A DNA stretch of 6,375 bases from Desulfamplus sp. (GTDB lineage Bacteria > Desulfobacterota > Desulfobacteria > Desulfobacterales > Desulfobacteraceae), in NCBI GenBank assembly GCA_015233755.1, contig JADFXA010000129.1:1-6375 (forward strand), given 5' to 3'. Both the position numbers and the translations under genes were made by a program. Positions 5,497 to 6,375 of this stretch are shown piece after piece (position 1 is the first letter of the stretch; each line of letters begins with the position of its first letter). The notes beneath the pieces are model-generated. The model was not told where the DNA came from and ran no database searches. It saw only the letters and a program-made list of their open reading frames with translations.

Positions 5497-6306
5497 CTAC
5501 CTGCCTTTATATACAGGTTTGCGTTTCTCTCTAAATGCAGTCAATCCTTCAATTCTGTCTTCTGTAGGAATCGTTACTCGATAGGCATTTGACTCTATTG
5601 CAAGACCAGTTGCTAAATCTGTCTCAATACCTTGATTTATTGCATATTTTGCCATTTCAACTGCAATTGGTCCGGTTTCTGATATCATATCTGCCATTAC
5701 CATACACTCATCTATAAGTTTATCTGGCTCACAAACTTTATTGACAAGCCCAATTGATAAGGCTTCAGAAGCATCAACTCTACGTCCTGTAAAGATAAGT
5801 TCTTTTGCCTTTGCAACTCCTATAATTCTTGGAAGTCTTTGAGTACCGCCTCCACCTGGGATAATTGCAAGACGGGTTTCGGTAAGCCCCATTACAGCGC
5901 TCGTTGAGGCGATCCTGATATCTGAAGCAAGGGCAAGCTCTGTCCCTCCTCCAAGTGCAATTCCATTAATTGCTGAAATGACTGGTTTGTTCAGATTTTG
6001 AACTGATGTAAGAAGATTTCTAATTGTAAGAATAAATTTTTTAACCTCATCTTGAGATAATGTTGCTCTCTCTTTTAAATCTGCACCAGAACAAAAGGCT
6101 TTATCGCCCGCACCTGTGATAATAACGCTTCTAACTTCTGGACGATATTGAAGAGTATCTACAGCATCTCGTAAAGCATAGAGCATTTCAAAATTGAGAG
6201 AGTTCATAGATTTTGGACGATTAAGAATAAGTATTACGCTGCTTCCTTTTTCTTCCTGTATAAGGACAGATTCACTTTGCATATTTGGGCTATTATCAAT
6301 AGACAT
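5497..6306 (-). CDS. Crotonase-family enoyl-CoA hydratase, AUH/LiuC (methylglutaconyl-CoA hydratase) type
   Basis: The 269-residue cytoplasmic protein belongs to the enoyl-CoA hydratase/isomerase superfamily, which normally works as a trimer or hexamer. The first oxyanion-hole strand FCSGADLKERA is at 71-81 and GIALGGGTELALASD is at 115-129. The two catalytic glutamates are both present with the expected 20-residue spacing: Glu123 in GGGTE and Glu143 in GLTETRLAIIPGGGGTQRLPR (140-160, given as key positions Glu143, Gly151-154, Arg157). The C-terminal part (AINQG at 222-226, DLATGLAIES at 230-239, TIPTEDRIEGL at 245-255, ending YKGR) strongly resembles the human AUH protein, so 3-methylglutaconyl-CoA to HMG-CoA is the best guess. 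The start ATG has GGAG at 6316-6319, 9 nt upstream; Met9 lacks one. It precedes mccB by 138 bp and, with the lyase, forms a leucine/isovalerate-type trio. A general short-chain enoyl-CoA hydratase is the fallback. Confidence 0.9.
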   Translation of the reverse strand: MSIDNSPNMQSESVLIQEEKGSSVILILNRPKSMNSLNFEMLYALRDAVDTLQYRPEVRSVIITGAGDKAFCSGADLKERATLSQDEVKKFILTIRNLLTSVQNLNKPVISAINGIALGGGTELALASDIRIASTSAVMGLTETRLAIIPGGGGTQRLPRIIGVAKAKELIFTGRRVDASEALSIGLVNKVCEPDKLIDECMVMADMISETGPIAVEMAKYAINQGIETDLATGLAIESNAYRVTIPTEDRIEGLTAFREKRKPVYKGR

Positions 6307-6349
6307 TTATCTTTACTCCATTTAAATATTTTAATCTCTTATTGTAAGC

Positions 6350-6375
6350 TCATAATAATTTTTTAAACTCTTCAA
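6350..6375 (-). CDS. Possible C-terminal tail of an upstream gene (very short, uncertain)
   Basis: Before the hydratase gene, one minus-strand frame reads EEFKKLL and stops with TGA at 6350-6352, 43 bp ahead of the ATG at 6306. A second frame reads about 14 residues ending TIRD, with TAA at 6331-6333. Either could be the end of the preceding operon gene; which one cannot be decided from so little sequence. A biotin carboxylase or acyl-CoA dehydrogenase gene would fit the pathway, but nothing here identifies it. Confidence 0.2.

Overview
The window is an AT-rich bacterial segment in which every supportable gene lies on the minus strand, so transcription runs from right to left. Order in the direction of transcription: a possible tail of an upstream gene at the right edge; a crotonase-fold enoyl-CoA hydratase (5497-6306); a biotin-dependent acyl-CoA carboxylase carboxyltransferase of the 3-methylcrotonyl-CoA carboxylase beta type (3769-5358); a divergent HMG-CoA lyase-like DRE-TIM metallolyase (2575-3753); a stand-alone PAS-domain protein (1997-2374); a MaoC/PhaJ-type hotdog hydratase (1463-1954); and the N-terminal part of a type I restriction endonuclease R subunit that runs off the left edge (1-1397).

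The three genes on the right match three consecutive steps of leucine/isovalerate breakdown: carboxylation of 3-methylcrotonyl-CoA, hydration of 3-methylglutaconyl-CoA, and cleavage of HMG-CoA to acetyl-CoA and acetoacetate. The hydratase resembles the AUH/LiuC group closely and the carboxyltransferase resembles MccB closely. The lyase lacks the usual G-loop cysteine and the usual asparagine metal ligand, so its true substrate is open. No biotin carboxylase/biotin carrier (alpha) subunit is in the window. The carboxyltransferase and lyase genes are tightly coupled: 15 bp apart, with a perfect AGGAGG just before the lyase start. The MaoC-like hydratase and the PAS protein are probably accessory members of the same acyl-CoA cluster, but this is inferred from strand and spacing alone.

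The intergenic gaps hold more than spacer. The 138-bp gap before the carboxyltransferase has a perfect 10-bp inverted repeat. The 200-bp gap after the lyase has a perfect 9-bp inverted repeat plus a short tryptophan- and proline-containing reading frame (about 31 codons) that looks protein-like but lacks a usable start. No convincing intrinsic terminator was seen anywhere, including the 65-bp junction between the catabolic genes and the restriction gene.

The gene set (anaerobe-style acyl-CoA catabolism, small PAS protein, low GC) would suit a sulfate-reducing or syntrophic member of the Desulfobacterota. That is an impression from gene content, not something the sequence proves. I see no tRNA, rRNA, CRISPR array or insertion sequence.
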